Below are positions 7,938 to 16,451 of a stretch of DNA of 25,445 bases, piece after piece. The notes beneath the pieces were generated by a model, which saw only the letters and a list, made by a program, of their open reading frames with translations, ran no database searches and was not told the DNA's origin. Within the stretch, counting starts at the first letter, position 1; every line of letters starts with the position of its first letter. The stretch covers positions 1 through 25,445 of the forward strand of contig VGCF01000006.1 in assembly GCA_016870135.1 (NCBI GenBank). The letters run 5' to 3'. The DNA is from Alphaproteobacteria bacterium. GTDB taxonomy: Bacteria; Pseudomonadota; Alphaproteobacteria; Holosporales; Holosporaceae. Position numbers and translations under genes: made by a program.

Positions 7938-8905
7938 GAATAGGAGCATTTTTAATCTCTTTGCTCTTGCATGCTGGGTTCACTGCCATGGTTTTTTTAC
8001 AAAACACCTTGTTTCCGCCCAAACCACTGCCTGTTTTATCAGAAATCAGTGAGTGTTCTATTCCCTTAGAGGTAACGGCCGTCAGTGAGATTTCTTGCGC
8101 ACCCATTTCTCGACCAAAATCAGAGGTTTCAGAACCTGAGAAAGAGGTTGTCCAAAATGAGGTTGTTCAACGTGTGTTGCCCGAACCTGTATCTGTTCCT
8201 AAGCCAGAACCCGACACGCCTAAGCCAAAACCCAAAACCGAGATTATTCCAGAACCAGAACCTGCGCCTGAACCTGTATCTATTCCAGAGCTCGAACCAG
8301 TCATCGGGTCTATTCCCAAAAAAGAGCCTAAAAAAGCGGTTGTACCGCCCAAGAAAAAAAACAATTCCAAGAAAAAAGATCAGAAAAAATCAAAATCAAA
8401 TCCAAAAAAGGACACACCCAAAGATGTGGATCCAGTAGCCGAATTGTTAAAAAAGCACAGGGAATCTGTAAAAAAAAAACCAAAAATCTCTGACTCGATC
8501 AACGTTAATCGGGACAAGGATTTAGTGCGTGGGGCAAGCGCAGAGACCCCCATTACGGATCCTGATTCCGATTCGGAATACGGTGCACCGGCCATTGGGG
8601 CTCAAATGAGCATGAGTGAAATGGATCGCATTCAGCGATTATTTGAAGATGCTTGGACTATTCCGTTGCGTGCAAGCGAAGGTGGAAAATTAATCATTCA
8701 AGTCCACATCACTATGAATCGCGATGGTACCGTCAATCGTGCAAAGATTCTTCATGACTCTAGCAGCAGAGATCACCCGGTTTATCCCATTGGTTGTGAC
8801 AGCGTATTGCGTGCCGTTAATCAATTTCGTACCGAATCGTTGCCGCTGCGCAAAGAAACGTATGCCCAATGGAGAGACATTGTAATTACCTTTTCCCCAA
8901 AATAA
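7934..8905 (+). CDS. tolA: Tol-Pal system protein TolA
   Basis: TolA spans the periplasm and links the TolQR motor to Pal and TolB. The GTG start at 7934 overlaps the tolR stop (GTGA). Residues 2-22 form the membrane anchor. Residues of about 50 to 195 are a Pro/Glu region (PEPVSVPKPEPDTPKPKPK) followed by a Lys-rich region, in place of the Ala-rich helix of enterobacterial TolA. The C-terminal domain runs from MSEMDRIQRLFEDAWTIP through IQVHITMNRDGTVNRAKIL to WRDIVITFSP, the TolA/TonB-like fold typical of alphaproteobacteria. The length is 323 residues. No tolB or pal follows. Confidence 0.93.
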   Translation: MRIGAFLISLLLHAGFTAMVFLQNTLFPPKPLPVLSEISECSIPLEVTAVSEISCAPISRPKSEVSEPEKEVVQNEVVQRVLPEPVSVPKPEPDTPKPKPKTEIIPEPEPAPEPVSIPELEPVIGSIPKKEPKKAVVPPKKKNNSKKKDQKKSKSNPKKDTPKDVDPVAELLKKHRESVKKKPKISDSINVNRDKDLVRGASAETPITDPDSDSEYGAPAIGAQMSMSEMDRIQRLFEDAWTIPLRASEGGKLIIQVHITMNRDGTVNRAKILHDSSSRDHPVYPIGCDSVLRAVNQFRTESLPLRKETYAQWRDIVITFSPK

Positions 8906-9067
8906 AGGCTCTGGGGTGGTGGGCAGATTCATTCCATAGGTGCCAACATCAAACAATACGATACAATGGGCAGAGTCCAGTATAGTTGTCCCGCACCACC
9001 AGATGAGAAGACTGAAACCAACGAGAGACCCCGCACCACAGCATGCCCCACAGGAATATAGGAAGCC
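8906..9067. other. Gap after tolA
   Basis: No terminator hairpin with a T run is seen after tolA. On the minus strand a second open frame (8929-9129, ending SYCLMLAPME) overlaps the end of the doubtful ORF at 9068-9454 in another frame. Its composition is mildly protein-like but I cannot identify it. Confidence 0.4.
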
Positions 9068-9454
9068 TTAACGGTACCGCATGGTACAACCTGATCGAGA
9101 AAACAGCGGTTCTGGAGTATCAAAATCATGGCATCGAGTCCATGAATGATCCTTCACAGGGGGGGGGTTGTGCGGCGTATGATGTAACGATGCGCCATTC
9201 AAGGTATCATCCAAAGCATCCAAAATTTTTTGTTCTTGCTGCAGCACACGACATTCATCCCAAAGCAATTGCTCATGGGTGGGTTCTGGGGTTGTTTTGG
9301 AATGGTTGCATCGTTTAATCCAGTGCCTTCTGCATTTTTCCCAATCTTTTTGCCAACGCTGAATCATGATTCGGGCACGATTAATCATAAAATGTCGGGC
9401 ATTTTTTAAAATGAGCGTCACGCTGGAATCGTTTTCAGATACGGGATAATGCAT
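9068..9454 (-). CDS. Doubtful hypothetical protein, 128 residues
   Basis: I do not recognise this protein. Its first 85 residues read like a soluble helical protein with many Trp, Arg, Gln and Glu (for example IQRWQKDWEKCRRHW and LLWDECRVLQQEQKILDAL). The rest is less protein-like. A run of nine G bases at 9159-9167 falls inside the frame exactly where the character changes, so a frameshift there is possible. No Shine-Dalgarno sequence precedes the ATG. It diverges from the small exported protein at 9673. It may be a short real gene, a decayed gene or chance. Confidence 0.35.
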   Translation of the reverse strand: MHYPVSENDSSVTLILKNARHFMINRARIMIQRWQKDWEKCRRHWIKRCNHSKTTPEPTHEQLLWDECRVLQQEQKILDALDDTLNGASLHHTPHNPPPVKDHSWTRCHDFDTPEPLFSRSGCTMRYR

Positions 9455-9505
9455 TTATGAGTCATTTTTTGCGCTTTAACTTATTACAACCATAGCGCGC
9501 ACAGG

Positions 9506-9520
9506 TTAACTAAAAGTTAA
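9506..9520 (+). promoter_or_regulatory. CtrA-like site TTAA-N7-TTAA
   Basis: TTAACTAAAAGTTAA matches the full CtrA recognition pattern of alphaproteobacteria. It lies between a doubtful minus-strand ORF and a small exported gene on the plus strand, upstream of a possible promoter. The region is AT-rich, so chance is a real alternative. Confidence 0.35.
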
Positions 9521-9532
9521 AAACAGGCGACA

Positions 9533-9561
9533 TTGTTCAATATTTTAATTTTATTTAAAAT
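9533..9561 (+). promoter_or_regulatory. Possible sigma-70 promoter of the small exported gene
   Basis: TTGTTC (9533-9538) and TAAAAT (9556-9561) are separated by 17 bases, about 110 bases ahead of the start at 9673. The -35 element is weak. Confidence 0.3.
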
Positions 9562-9672
9562 AACTTTTTATAAAACTTTGAAAATGGTGAATCGTTTTTG
9601 ATGAAAAAAGAGGTCTAATTTTTGGGCTTTTTTAAAGCTTGTACCGGTATGGTTTCAGAAAAGGTATGCGTT

Positions 9673-9936
9673 ATGGATCTGAAAATGAATACATGCAAAA
9701 TGATGGTGGGGTGCGCACTGTTTGTGGGAATCATGGCTGTTGTGGGGGCTGGCAATAACAATGGCTGTGAAACGAGTTGTCGACAAAATGCTGTAAATAT
9801 GGCGCAAAATTATGGGGATTTTTTATCTGCCGCTGCAAAGTGCAAGGGGCCATCCAATAATGCCAGCTTTAATCCCCATGATCAATCGTCTCCATCAGCA
9901 GATTATGGCAACACCAGTGCGTTCAGCAGCCGTTGA
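9673..9936 (+). CDS. Small exported Cys-containing protein of unknown function
   Basis: This 87-residue protein is not one I recognise. It starts MDLKMNTCKMMVGCALFVG and continues to VVGAG, a clear signal peptide, leaving a mature part of about 60 residues. The mature part has three cysteines (NGCETSC and KCK) and a tail rich in Asn, Ser and Pro. The ATG at 9673 has AAGG at 9661-9664, eight bases upstream, which decides the start; the open frame itself reaches back to 9622. It is convergent with recG and has its own candidate promoter and CtrA-like site. A periplasmic or secreted role is inferred only from the signal peptide. Confidence 0.65.
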   Translation: MDLKMNTCKMMVGCALFVGIMAVVGAGNNNGCETSCRQNAVNMAQNYGDFLSAAAKCKGPSNNASFNPHDQSSPSADYGNTSAFSSR

Positions 9937-9956
9937 TCAGGTTCCTTTGGATTAAT

Positions 9957-9986
9957 CGCTCTGTTAGGCCAGAGGCTTACTGAGCG
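9957..9986. terminator. Hairpin between convergent genes
   Basis: CGCTC and GAGCG close a hairpin with an inner AGGCC/GGCTT stem and loop AGA, about 12 pairs with mismatches. It lies between the plus-strand exported gene and the end of recG. No T run follows, so a terminator role is only likely by position. Confidence 0.4.
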
Positions 9987-10038
9987 GCTGTCCTGCTGAT
10001 CCACTCTGCCTGTTCATGATTGGCCTTCCACCGTTGTT

Positions 10039-12072
10039 TTAACCGGCTGCCAGTATATCCGATTTCTTGTACCCAAATAATGCCAAGAGCGGCGCAATGG
10101 TATGGGGATTCCGGGTCAAGAGACGCTGAGCATCATCCATGGTGGATAGGGCCAGGGGGTCTTCTTTTTGGGAAAAACGCATGACACCATGGCCACTTTG
10201 TTCGGTCCCCAAAAGGGTGCCGCTGCCTCTCCACAGCCAATCTTGTTCGGCAATTTTAAATCCATCTTGGCATGTGCGCATGAATTGTAATCGTTGTCGA
10301 GCCGTTTGATTGAATGATCCAGAGTATAGGAAAAAGCAATGCCCAGGGGTGGAGTCCCTGCCCACACGACCGCGCAATTGGTGCAATTGGGATAGACCAA
10401 AACGCGTGCTTTCTTCGATGATCATGGTGGATGCTTGGGATACATGAACGCCAACCTCGATCACTGTTGTGGTGACCAGAATGGGATGTGTTCCCGAAGA
10501 AAATGCGCTGATGGCGTCTTGTTTTTCCTGTGCGTTCAATCGGCCGTGTAAAATGCCCACCTGACCAGGGAAAACCTTTTGCCAATAGGTATAGCGATGC
10601 TGCACGCCCAAAACCTCATCGTCGATTGAGGGACAGACCCAGTACACACATTCTTTTCGATCCAGACATTTTTGAATCCAGGGGCGTAAATCGGCTATTT
10701 TTTCCGCAGAAATCACATAGCTGGTTAACGGTATAGCACTGGGACGTTTTTCCAGCACACTGACATCCATATCGGCGCAAATCAGCCGTTGAAAGGTACG
10801 TGGAATGGGGGTTGCACTGAGAAAAAGTACGTGGGGATTATGGCCTTTTTGAGAAAGGCTTAGGCGTTGTTGCACCCCAAAACGTTGTTGCTCGTCAATG
10901 ACTACTAATCCTAAATTGTTGAACTGAACAGAATCGTATAACAATGCATGGGTACCTAAAATAATGGGGGCATCAGACCTGCCAATGCGAATGCCTTTTC
11001 CCAAAATTAATTGTACGGGAATATGGTTTAACCAGCGTTGTAATGATGCAAAATGTTGTCGAATCAGAGTCTCTGTCGGTGCCATCAAGCACGCTTGTTT
11101 GCCTGATGCGGCCACCTGGATCATGGCCAAAAAAGCCACCAACGTTTTTCCACTGCCTACATCACCATTTAACAGGCGCATCATGGGTTTTTCGTTGCAC
11201 AGTTCTTGACCAATGGTTGCCCACGCCACCTGTTGGGTTGGGGTTAAATCATGACCAAATGCCCGTAAAAAACCATCTTGAATCGTGGTGTTTTGGGGGA
11301 TACACAGGGGCGCCGGTCCCTGAAAACGTTCTGCATGATGCCACTGTGTACTGGCCACATGCTTTGCAATCCATTCGGCTGTGGCTAATGTTCTGCGCCA
11401 TGGGGCATGATCTTGGGTCATAGGGGTATCGCTGGGAAAATGCGCATTCAAAAAACAGGTATACCACGGCAAGGCCTGCGCCTGTGAGGTGTTGTGTTGG
11501 GTCTCCTGTGAGGTGTTGTGTTGAGAGGTTTCCCCTTGTGAGGTGTTATGTTCGGGGATTGGGGACCAGGATTGATCCGGCCAATGGTCCAAGATATGAT
11601 GAATCCATTTGGAAAAACGCGCACTTTTGATGCCTTTTGGCAATGCATATTCTGACACAATCATGGTCTGTTTATCCCATTCTGGCCAAGGATCTGAACG
11701 ATCTGGATGTACAATTTGATGCCCCCCATTAGCAGAATAGGTGGCGTTGCCCTTGATCCACATGCGAGACCTGGGGGCCCAAAATGGTTTCGGACTTTGA
11801 AAAAAGATCAACGACACGGCCGTTCCATTCGCCATGGTGCAGGGAATAACCCAAGGGTTGCGTCCGACTTTAATCCCCAGTGTTAATTCGATGTACACAG
11901 GCCCATGGGACAAGGCATTTTTTTGATAAAACGTATACTGTTTGGGTAAACAGGACAACAGATCAAAAAATGTGGATATTCCAACATCACTGAGACGGCG
12001 TCCCAACAGGGGGCCAACGCCGGGAATCCATTGGACTTTGGTCTGTAAAAATGTCCAAACGGTACCGGTCAT
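10039..12072 (-). CDS. recG: ATP-dependent DNA helicase RecG
   Basis: RecG remodels stalled forks and branched recombination intermediates. The N-terminal wedge region starts with VQWIPGVGPLLGRRLSDVGI. The helicase core shows GDVGSGKT (303-310), IDEQQRFGV (392-400, DEQQ in place of the commoner DEQH), SATPIPRTF (419-427) and QLHQLRGRVGR (562-572). The length is 677 residues, close to normal. Between wedge and helicase, residues 174-198 carry three imperfect copies of a QHNTSQ unit, a local expansion not expected in the family. The start is seven bases past the pntB stop, so it is the last gene of the unit that begins with the nitronate monooxygenase gene. Confidence 0.96.
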   Translation of the reverse strand: MTGTVWTFLQTKVQWIPGVGPLLGRRLSDVGISTFFDLLSCLPKQYTFYQKNALSHGPVYIELTLGIKVGRNPWVIPCTMANGTAVSLIFFQSPKPFWAPRSRMWIKGNATYSANGGHQIVHPDRSDPWPEWDKQTMIVSEYALPKGIKSARFSKWIHHILDHWPDQSWSPIPEHNTSQGETSQHNTSQETQHNTSQAQALPWYTCFLNAHFPSDTPMTQDHAPWRRTLATAEWIAKHVASTQWHHAERFQGPAPLCIPQNTTIQDGFLRAFGHDLTPTQQVAWATIGQELCNEKPMMRLLNGDVGSGKTLVAFLAMIQVAASGKQACLMAPTETLIRQHFASLQRWLNHIPVQLILGKGIRIGRSDAPIILGTHALLYDSVQFNNLGLVVIDEQQRFGVQQRLSLSQKGHNPHVLFLSATPIPRTFQRLICADMDVSVLEKRPSAIPLTSYVISAEKIADLRPWIQKCLDRKECVYWVCPSIDDEVLGVQHRYTYWQKVFPGQVGILHGRLNAQEKQDAISAFSSGTHPILVTTTVIEVGVHVSQASTMIIEESTRFGLSQLHQLRGRVGRDSTPGHCFFLYSGSFNQTARQRLQFMRTCQDGFKIAEQDWLWRGSGTLLGTEQSGHGVMRFSQKEDPLALSTMDDAQRLLTRNPHTIAPLLALFGYKKSDILAAG
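11481..11553 (-). repeat. Imperfect tandem repeat inside recG
   Basis: Three copies of a unit close to TGTGAGGTGTTGTGTT (plus strand) start near 11483, 11507 and 11537 and encode HNTSQ three times. Spacing is in frame, so the protein stays open. Confidence 0.75.
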
Positions 12073-12079
12073 TGGGGGT

Positions 12080-13549
12080 TTACATGTGTTTTAGGATATC
12101 CGTACATACTTTTTTTCCATCCCCAAAAACCATAAAGGTATTGGGTTGGTAAAACAAAGGATTATCTAATCCCGCATATCCCGCAGCCATAGATCGTTTA
12201 ATAAACAGAACGGTTTTGACTTTTTCCAAATGAAAAATGGGCATGCCATAAATAGAACTGGTGGCATCTTTGGCCAAAGTATTCACAATATCGTTGGCGC
12301 CAATGATTAATACTACGTCACTTTGGGCCAACTCCATGTTGCTTTCATCCAATTCCAGCATGGATTCATAGGGCACTTTGGCCTCGGCCAATAGTACATT
12401 CATGTGCCCAGGCATTCGGCCTGCTACGGGGTGGATGGCGTAATGAACGGTGATGCCATTTTCAGACATTTTTTCATTCAATTCCTGTAAAACATGTTGG
12501 GCATGCGCCGCCGCCATACCGTATCCAGGGATAATAACGACCCGAGAAGCCGAAGAAAGCACAAAAGCGGCATCCTCTGGTGATAAAGTTTGGACACTCC
12601 CCTCATGGGCTGGAGAGGTTGGGCCATCAGAAGAAGATGGGGTGGGAAAAATCACATCCATTAGGGATCGATTCATGCCCTTGCACATCATCCAACTGAG
12701 CACTGCTCCAGAAAACCCCACAATGCTGCCCACCACAATAAACAAAGGGTGTTGCAAGGAAAAACCAATGCCCAACGTGGCCCAACCAGAGCACGCATTT
12801 AACAAGGAAATCACCACGGGCATGTCCGCCCCACCAATGGGCAAAACCACCACAATGCCCCATAATCCACTGACCAACAACAGGGCAAACATGGACCACA
12901 TATTGGGCCAAATCATCATCAGTATGCTGATTGATAAGGATAATGCTGTGGTAAGCAATAAGCCGTGACGAGGAATGAATGACGAAAAATCTTGTTTTAA
13001 CCAACCATGTAATTTCGCCCCAGCAATCAGAGATCCCGTTAACGTTATGGCAGCCATAACCCCACCGATGGCCAGCTCTGCTCTGGTTTGCATGGGGATA
13101 GTGGTGCTAAACAGTCCGTGTAATGCCACCAAAACCACACCAAGCAGTGCCGTGGCCATCCCAACCAATGCATGAAAAAAGGCCATCAATTGGGGTAAAT
13201 GAATCATGGACACGCTGCGGGTAATGCCCCAACCCAGACCACTGCCCAGCAGAATGGCCAGTACCCACTCCCATTGGGCGCTCATCAGTGTCCCCATAAT
13301 GCTGCACGCGGCACAGGAAAAGCTGAGAATGCAGTAAAAAATCGTTTTTTGTGATTCTTTTAAAGACACCAAGCTGGCAAAAGCCATGATGCAAAAGGCC
13401 ATGGATAATCCTATGCTGACCACTCGTGTGACATCGGGCCATACCAAGTGCAGTCCTGCAAGGATCGCGCACAAGCCCACTGTTAGGCCGGTTCTAGACC
13501 CTAAAACCATGGCAAGAACTGCGGGGACATGGGGATGTTTCATCATCAC
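12080..13549 (-). CDS. pntB: NAD(P) transhydrogenase subunit beta
   Basis: PntB is the membrane and NADP(H)-binding subunit of the proton-translocating transhydrogenase, which makes NADPH from NADH using the proton gradient. Many spans fill residues 1-290, with the conserved PQLMAFFHALVG (119-130) and GGADMPVVISLLNACSG (239-255). The NADP domain has GYGMAAAHAQ (342-351), HPVAGRMPGHMNVLLAEA (373-390), GAND (417-420) and RSMAAGYAGLDNPLFY (452-467). Its 489 residues are normal. GGAG lies seven bases before the GTG at 13549; an ATG at 13546 is the alternative. It overlaps the stop of the nitronate monooxygenase gene. Its partner pntA is on the other strand, and pntAB is not seen. Confidence 0.95.
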   Translation of the reverse strand: MMMKHPHVPAVLAMVLGSRTGLTVGLCAILAGLHLVWPDVTRVVSIGLSMAFCIMAFASLVSLKESQKTIFYCILSFSCAACSIMGTLMSAQWEWVLAILLGSGLGWGITRSVSMIHLPQLMAFFHALVGMATALLGVVLVALHGLFSTTIPMQTRAELAIGGVMAAITLTGSLIAGAKLHGWLKQDFSSFIPRHGLLLTTALSLSISILMMIWPNMWSMFALLLVSGLWGIVVVLPIGGADMPVVISLLNACSGWATLGIGFSLQHPLFIVVGSIVGFSGAVLSWMMCKGMNRSLMDVIFPTPSSSDGPTSPAHEGSVQTLSPEDAAFVLSSASRVVIIPGYGMAAAHAQHVLQELNEKMSENGITVHYAIHPVAGRMPGHMNVLLAEAKVPYESMLELDESNMELAQSDVVLIIGANDIVNTLAKDATSSIYGMPIFHLEKVKTVLFIKRSMAAGYAGLDNPLFYQPNTFMVFGDGKKVCTDILKHM

Positions 13550-14994
13550 AGGGGGGCTCCTATGGTTATGGGATTATAGGTTTTTGCATCCTGAACGGCA
13601 TCATGCTCGGCCAAAATTTGGTCCACCAATTGTGCCACCGTTGGGATAAACCCACCAGAATAAAAAGGATCTTGGGCAAAACGATAGGCGTTGTGACCCG
13701 CAAACAATAAATTATGATCAATCGAAGAACCATGGGAAACGGCCTGCAGGGTCTTTTGAATACAAAAAGAACGGGGGTCAGGTTTTTGTCCTGTACTGCC
13801 ATGGGATTGGCTCCAGTTGCTGAACGCGCAGGCGCTGAGACATCCCATACAATCGATTTGATCTTGACGAATTTGATTGGCTTGATCCAGTGTCACAAAA
13901 ATCAAGGTGTTCGAGGGCGTTTTCATGCCATAATCAAAGCCCTTGTTCATCCAATTTTGGGCCTTTTCAAAATCGTCGGCACGCACATAAACGCTGCGTC
14001 CCCGTTCACCAAATGGCAATAAAATGCACGAATCGGCTGAACTGTTTTCGGTATAGGGAATTTGTCGATCAGAACGTTCTTGTAAATTTTCCAAAAAAAC
14101 ATTTTTGATGGCAGAGGAATAAAATCCTGTCGGACTGAATCGATTCAAAAATACGTCGCCTTTTTGTAACGTTAATAATTTGGCCTTCCATGCGTTGGAA
14201 ATGGGGCTCTCTTGGGTCAACAAGGGGCGTGTTCCAAATTGAAATGCAATGGGACCCAATTCCTCGTTATCAACCCAGTGGGACCAATCCTTTAACGACC
14301 ACACCCCACCGGCCATAATGATGGGCGTACGGTACAGGCCAAATTCGCGCATGGTTTCACGTAAAGCCAACACCCGAGGATAGGGATCTTGGGGAACCAA
14401 AGGATCTTCTGCATTGCTGAGGCCATTATGCCCGCCTGCGCGCCAAGGGTCTTCGTACACCACACCAGACAACCATTGAGCACTGTTTTTATATGATCGC
14501 TTCCATAGGGCGCTGAATGCTCTGGCGGACGACACAATGGGCACATAAAACACTTTGAAATGTTCAGCAATGTGGGCCAATCGATAGGGCATACCTGCCC
14601 CACAGGTGATGCCGTGAATCAGGGGGTGGACCTCTTTTAAAATGCCTTCCAGTATGGTTTCAACGGCCCCCATTTCCCACAACACGTTGATGTGTATGCG
14701 TCCTTTGCCACCAGAAAGATCGTGGGCAATTTTGGCCTGCGCAATCCCCCCCGCAATGGCATGGTTTATGAGCTCTTGATGGCGCTTGGTCCTTGTGCGT
14801 TCAGCATATAATATGGGTACCACATTGCCGTTTTCATCGGTATAATCGGCATTCACACCTGAAAAAGTGCCGACCCCTCCAGTAGCCGCCCAAGAACCCG
14901 CGGTTAATCCATTGGAAATAGAAATGCCTTTTCCACCTTCGATCAATGGGAGAACGTCTTGGCCAGATATAAAAAGAGGGGTCAAGGATGCCAT
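13546..14994 (-). CDS. Nitronate monooxygenase family flavoprotein
   Basis: This 482-residue protein resembles the FMN-dependent 2-nitropropane dioxygenase/nitronate monooxygenase family in its long alphaproteobacterial form. Visible signs are GITCGAGMPYRLAHIAEHF near residues 130, YEDPWRAGGHNGLSN near 180, PIIMAGGVW near 223 and AFQFGTRPLLTQES near 247, consistent with a flavin-binding TIM barrel. A C-terminal cysteine cluster, CMGCLSAC, is followed by NWSQ. The true substrate is unknown; these proteins are often annotated by similarity only. The stop overlaps pntB, so the two are probably co-translated, which suggests a redox link. No clear ribosome site precedes the ATG at 14994. Confidence 0.8.
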   Translation of the reverse strand: MASLTPLFISGQDVLPLIEGGKGISISNGLTAGSWAATGGVGTFSGVNADYTDENGNVVPILYAERTRTKRHQELINHAIAGGIAQAKIAHDLSGGKGRIHINVLWEMGAVETILEGILKEVHPLIHGITCGAGMPYRLAHIAEHFKVFYVPIVSSARAFSALWKRSYKNSAQWLSGVVYEDPWRAGGHNGLSNAEDPLVPQDPYPRVLALRETMREFGLYRTPIIMAGGVWSLKDWSHWVDNEELGPIAFQFGTRPLLTQESPISNAWKAKLLTLQKGDVFLNRFSPTGFYSSAIKNVFLENLQERSDRQIPYTENSSADSCILLPFGERGRSVYVRADDFEKAQNWMNKGFDYGMKTPSNTLIFVTLDQANQIRQDQIDCMGCLSACAFSNWSQSHGSTGQKPDPRSFCIQKTLQAVSHGSSIDHNLLFAGHNAYRFAQDPFYSGGFIPTVAQLVDQILAEHDAVQDAKTYNPITIGAPL

Positions 14995-15251
14995 GTGTAA
15001 TATTTGTCAAAGATCTCTTGCATTCTAAAGGAACAGAGTGATAAAAAGCAATGCAATGGATAAAAAATCCTATATTCCAAGCATCACAACGGGGTGTTTC
15101 AATGAAAAAACGGCCGAAGAGGATTGCATTGGTCTATTTTTTTCGTCTATGCTTAACATGAATGGGTGACTAAAATCAACGGTGTGCAGGCTCATCGTGA
15201 TTTGTAATGTTGATCACATCATCCAGCACCATTTTGTCGGAGGAATGACCT
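14995..15251. promoter_or_regulatory. Divergent intergenic region upstream of pntA
   Basis: This 257-bp gap must hold start signals for both the minus-strand operon and pntA. I find no strong promoter pair. GGAGGA at 15239-15244 is the pntA ribosome site. A short plus-strand frame beginning MKKRPKRIALVYFF near 15101 is only 19 codons and probably chance. Confidence 0.4.
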
Positions 15252-16385
15252 GTGCATACTAAAAAAATTGTCATTTTTCGAGCCAGCTCTCGTCAAGAAA
15301 AACGGGTTCCGATGACACCCGCTGTGGCGAAAAAACTGATGGATTTGGGGTGGACTGTTGCCTTGCAATCTGGTGCGGGGGCCGATAGCGGATTTTTGGA
15401 TGCCGATTATGTTGGCGTTCAGATCGATGATGATGAACGTGTCGTGGCTGATGGGGCGTCGTGTGCGATATGTTTTGGTCCTTTAACCCCGCAACAATAC
15501 TCTTTTTTACCAAAAACCTGCGCGGTGATTGGTCTGTTGGGTTCTGATCGTGCCCCTGATTATGTCCACTCTCTTCCGGCCTATAGTTTAGAACGCTTGC
15601 CCAGGACGTCTGGGGCCCAAGTGATGGATGTGTTAACGTCCCAGAGCAGTTTATACGGGTATTGGGCTGTGTTGGATGGTGCACGACGTTTGCCGCGCGT
15701 CATGCCCATGATGATGACGCCATCAGGGCGATTAAATCCGTCCCATGTTCTGGTTTTGGGTGCTGGTGTGGCGGGTTTGCAGGCCATTGCCACAGCTCAA
15801 CGTTTGGGTGCGGTGGTTTCTGCCTTTGATGTGCGCCAATCGGCCAAAGGTGCAGTGGAAAGTTTGGGGGCAAAATTTTATCACGTTTCAGAGGAAACCT
15901 TGCGGGATAAAAGAATGAACAACTGTGATGAATCAGCAGGGCAAGATCAAGGAGGGTATGGCCAAAAAGTGGGGACGGATACATTGTTGGCTCAACAAGC
16001 TCTGATTGGGGGATTATTATCGAAAACCCATTTGGTCATCGCCACAGCCATGGTTCCTGGTCAAGAACCACCCGTTTTAATCACCCATTCTATGGTGCAG
16101 AGCATGCCCCCTGGGTCCGTGATTATGGATTTGGCAACCGATCGATTTGGTGCGCCTGTGGGCAGTTCAGGCAATTGCTCCATCAGCCGTCGTGGCGAAG
16201 AAATCCAGTTGTATGGTGTCACTATTGTGGGAACGTCCTATGGCATAAGCCATATGACCATTGATGCCAGCACCATGTATGCCAATAATCTGCTCGCCTT
16301 TATTCAATATGCGTGGGATGATGACATTGGTGGTATCAATAATAATTTGGATTGGGTCAAGCCATTGAGATTATCGTGTGCCTGA
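15252..16385 (+). CDS. pntA: NAD(P) transhydrogenase subunit alpha 1 (NAD-binding)
   Basis: This is the soluble NAD(H)-binding domain I of the transhydrogenase, as a separate subunit, the form used by many alphaproteobacteria. It shows RVPMTPAVAKKL (18-29), a diverged form of the RAQSMD motif in RTSGAQVMDVLTSQSSLYGY, and the Rossmann loop VLVLGAGVAGLQAIATAQRL (166-185). The length of 377 residues fits the subunit, which ends before any membrane span. GGAGGA seven bases upstream sets the GTG start at 15252. In relatives, the short membrane subunit pntAB and then pntB follow at once; here neither follows, and pntB is on the opposite strand 1.7 kb away. Confidence 0.93.
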   Translation: MHTKKIVIFRASSRQEKRVPMTPAVAKKLMDLGWTVALQSGAGADSGFLDADYVGVQIDDDERVVADGASCAICFGPLTPQQYSFLPKTCAVIGLLGSDRAPDYVHSLPAYSLERLPRTSGAQVMDVLTSQSSLYGYWAVLDGARRLPRVMPMMMTPSGRLNPSHVLVLGAGVAGLQAIATAQRLGAVVSAFDVRQSAKGAVESLGAKFYHVSEETLRDKRMNNCDESAGQDQGGYGQKVGTDTLLAQQALIGGLLSKTHLVIATAMVPGQEPPVLITHSMVQSMPPGSVIMDLATDRFGAPVGSSGNCSISRRGEEIQLYGVTIVGTSYGISHMTIDASTMYANNLLAFIQYAWDDDIGGINNNLDWVKPLRLSCA

Positions 16386-16451
16386 CCCAGAGTTTGATCT
16401 AGGGTTTGATCAATAGTCGTACCCTAATCAGAGCAAAACACTTTTGCCTAA

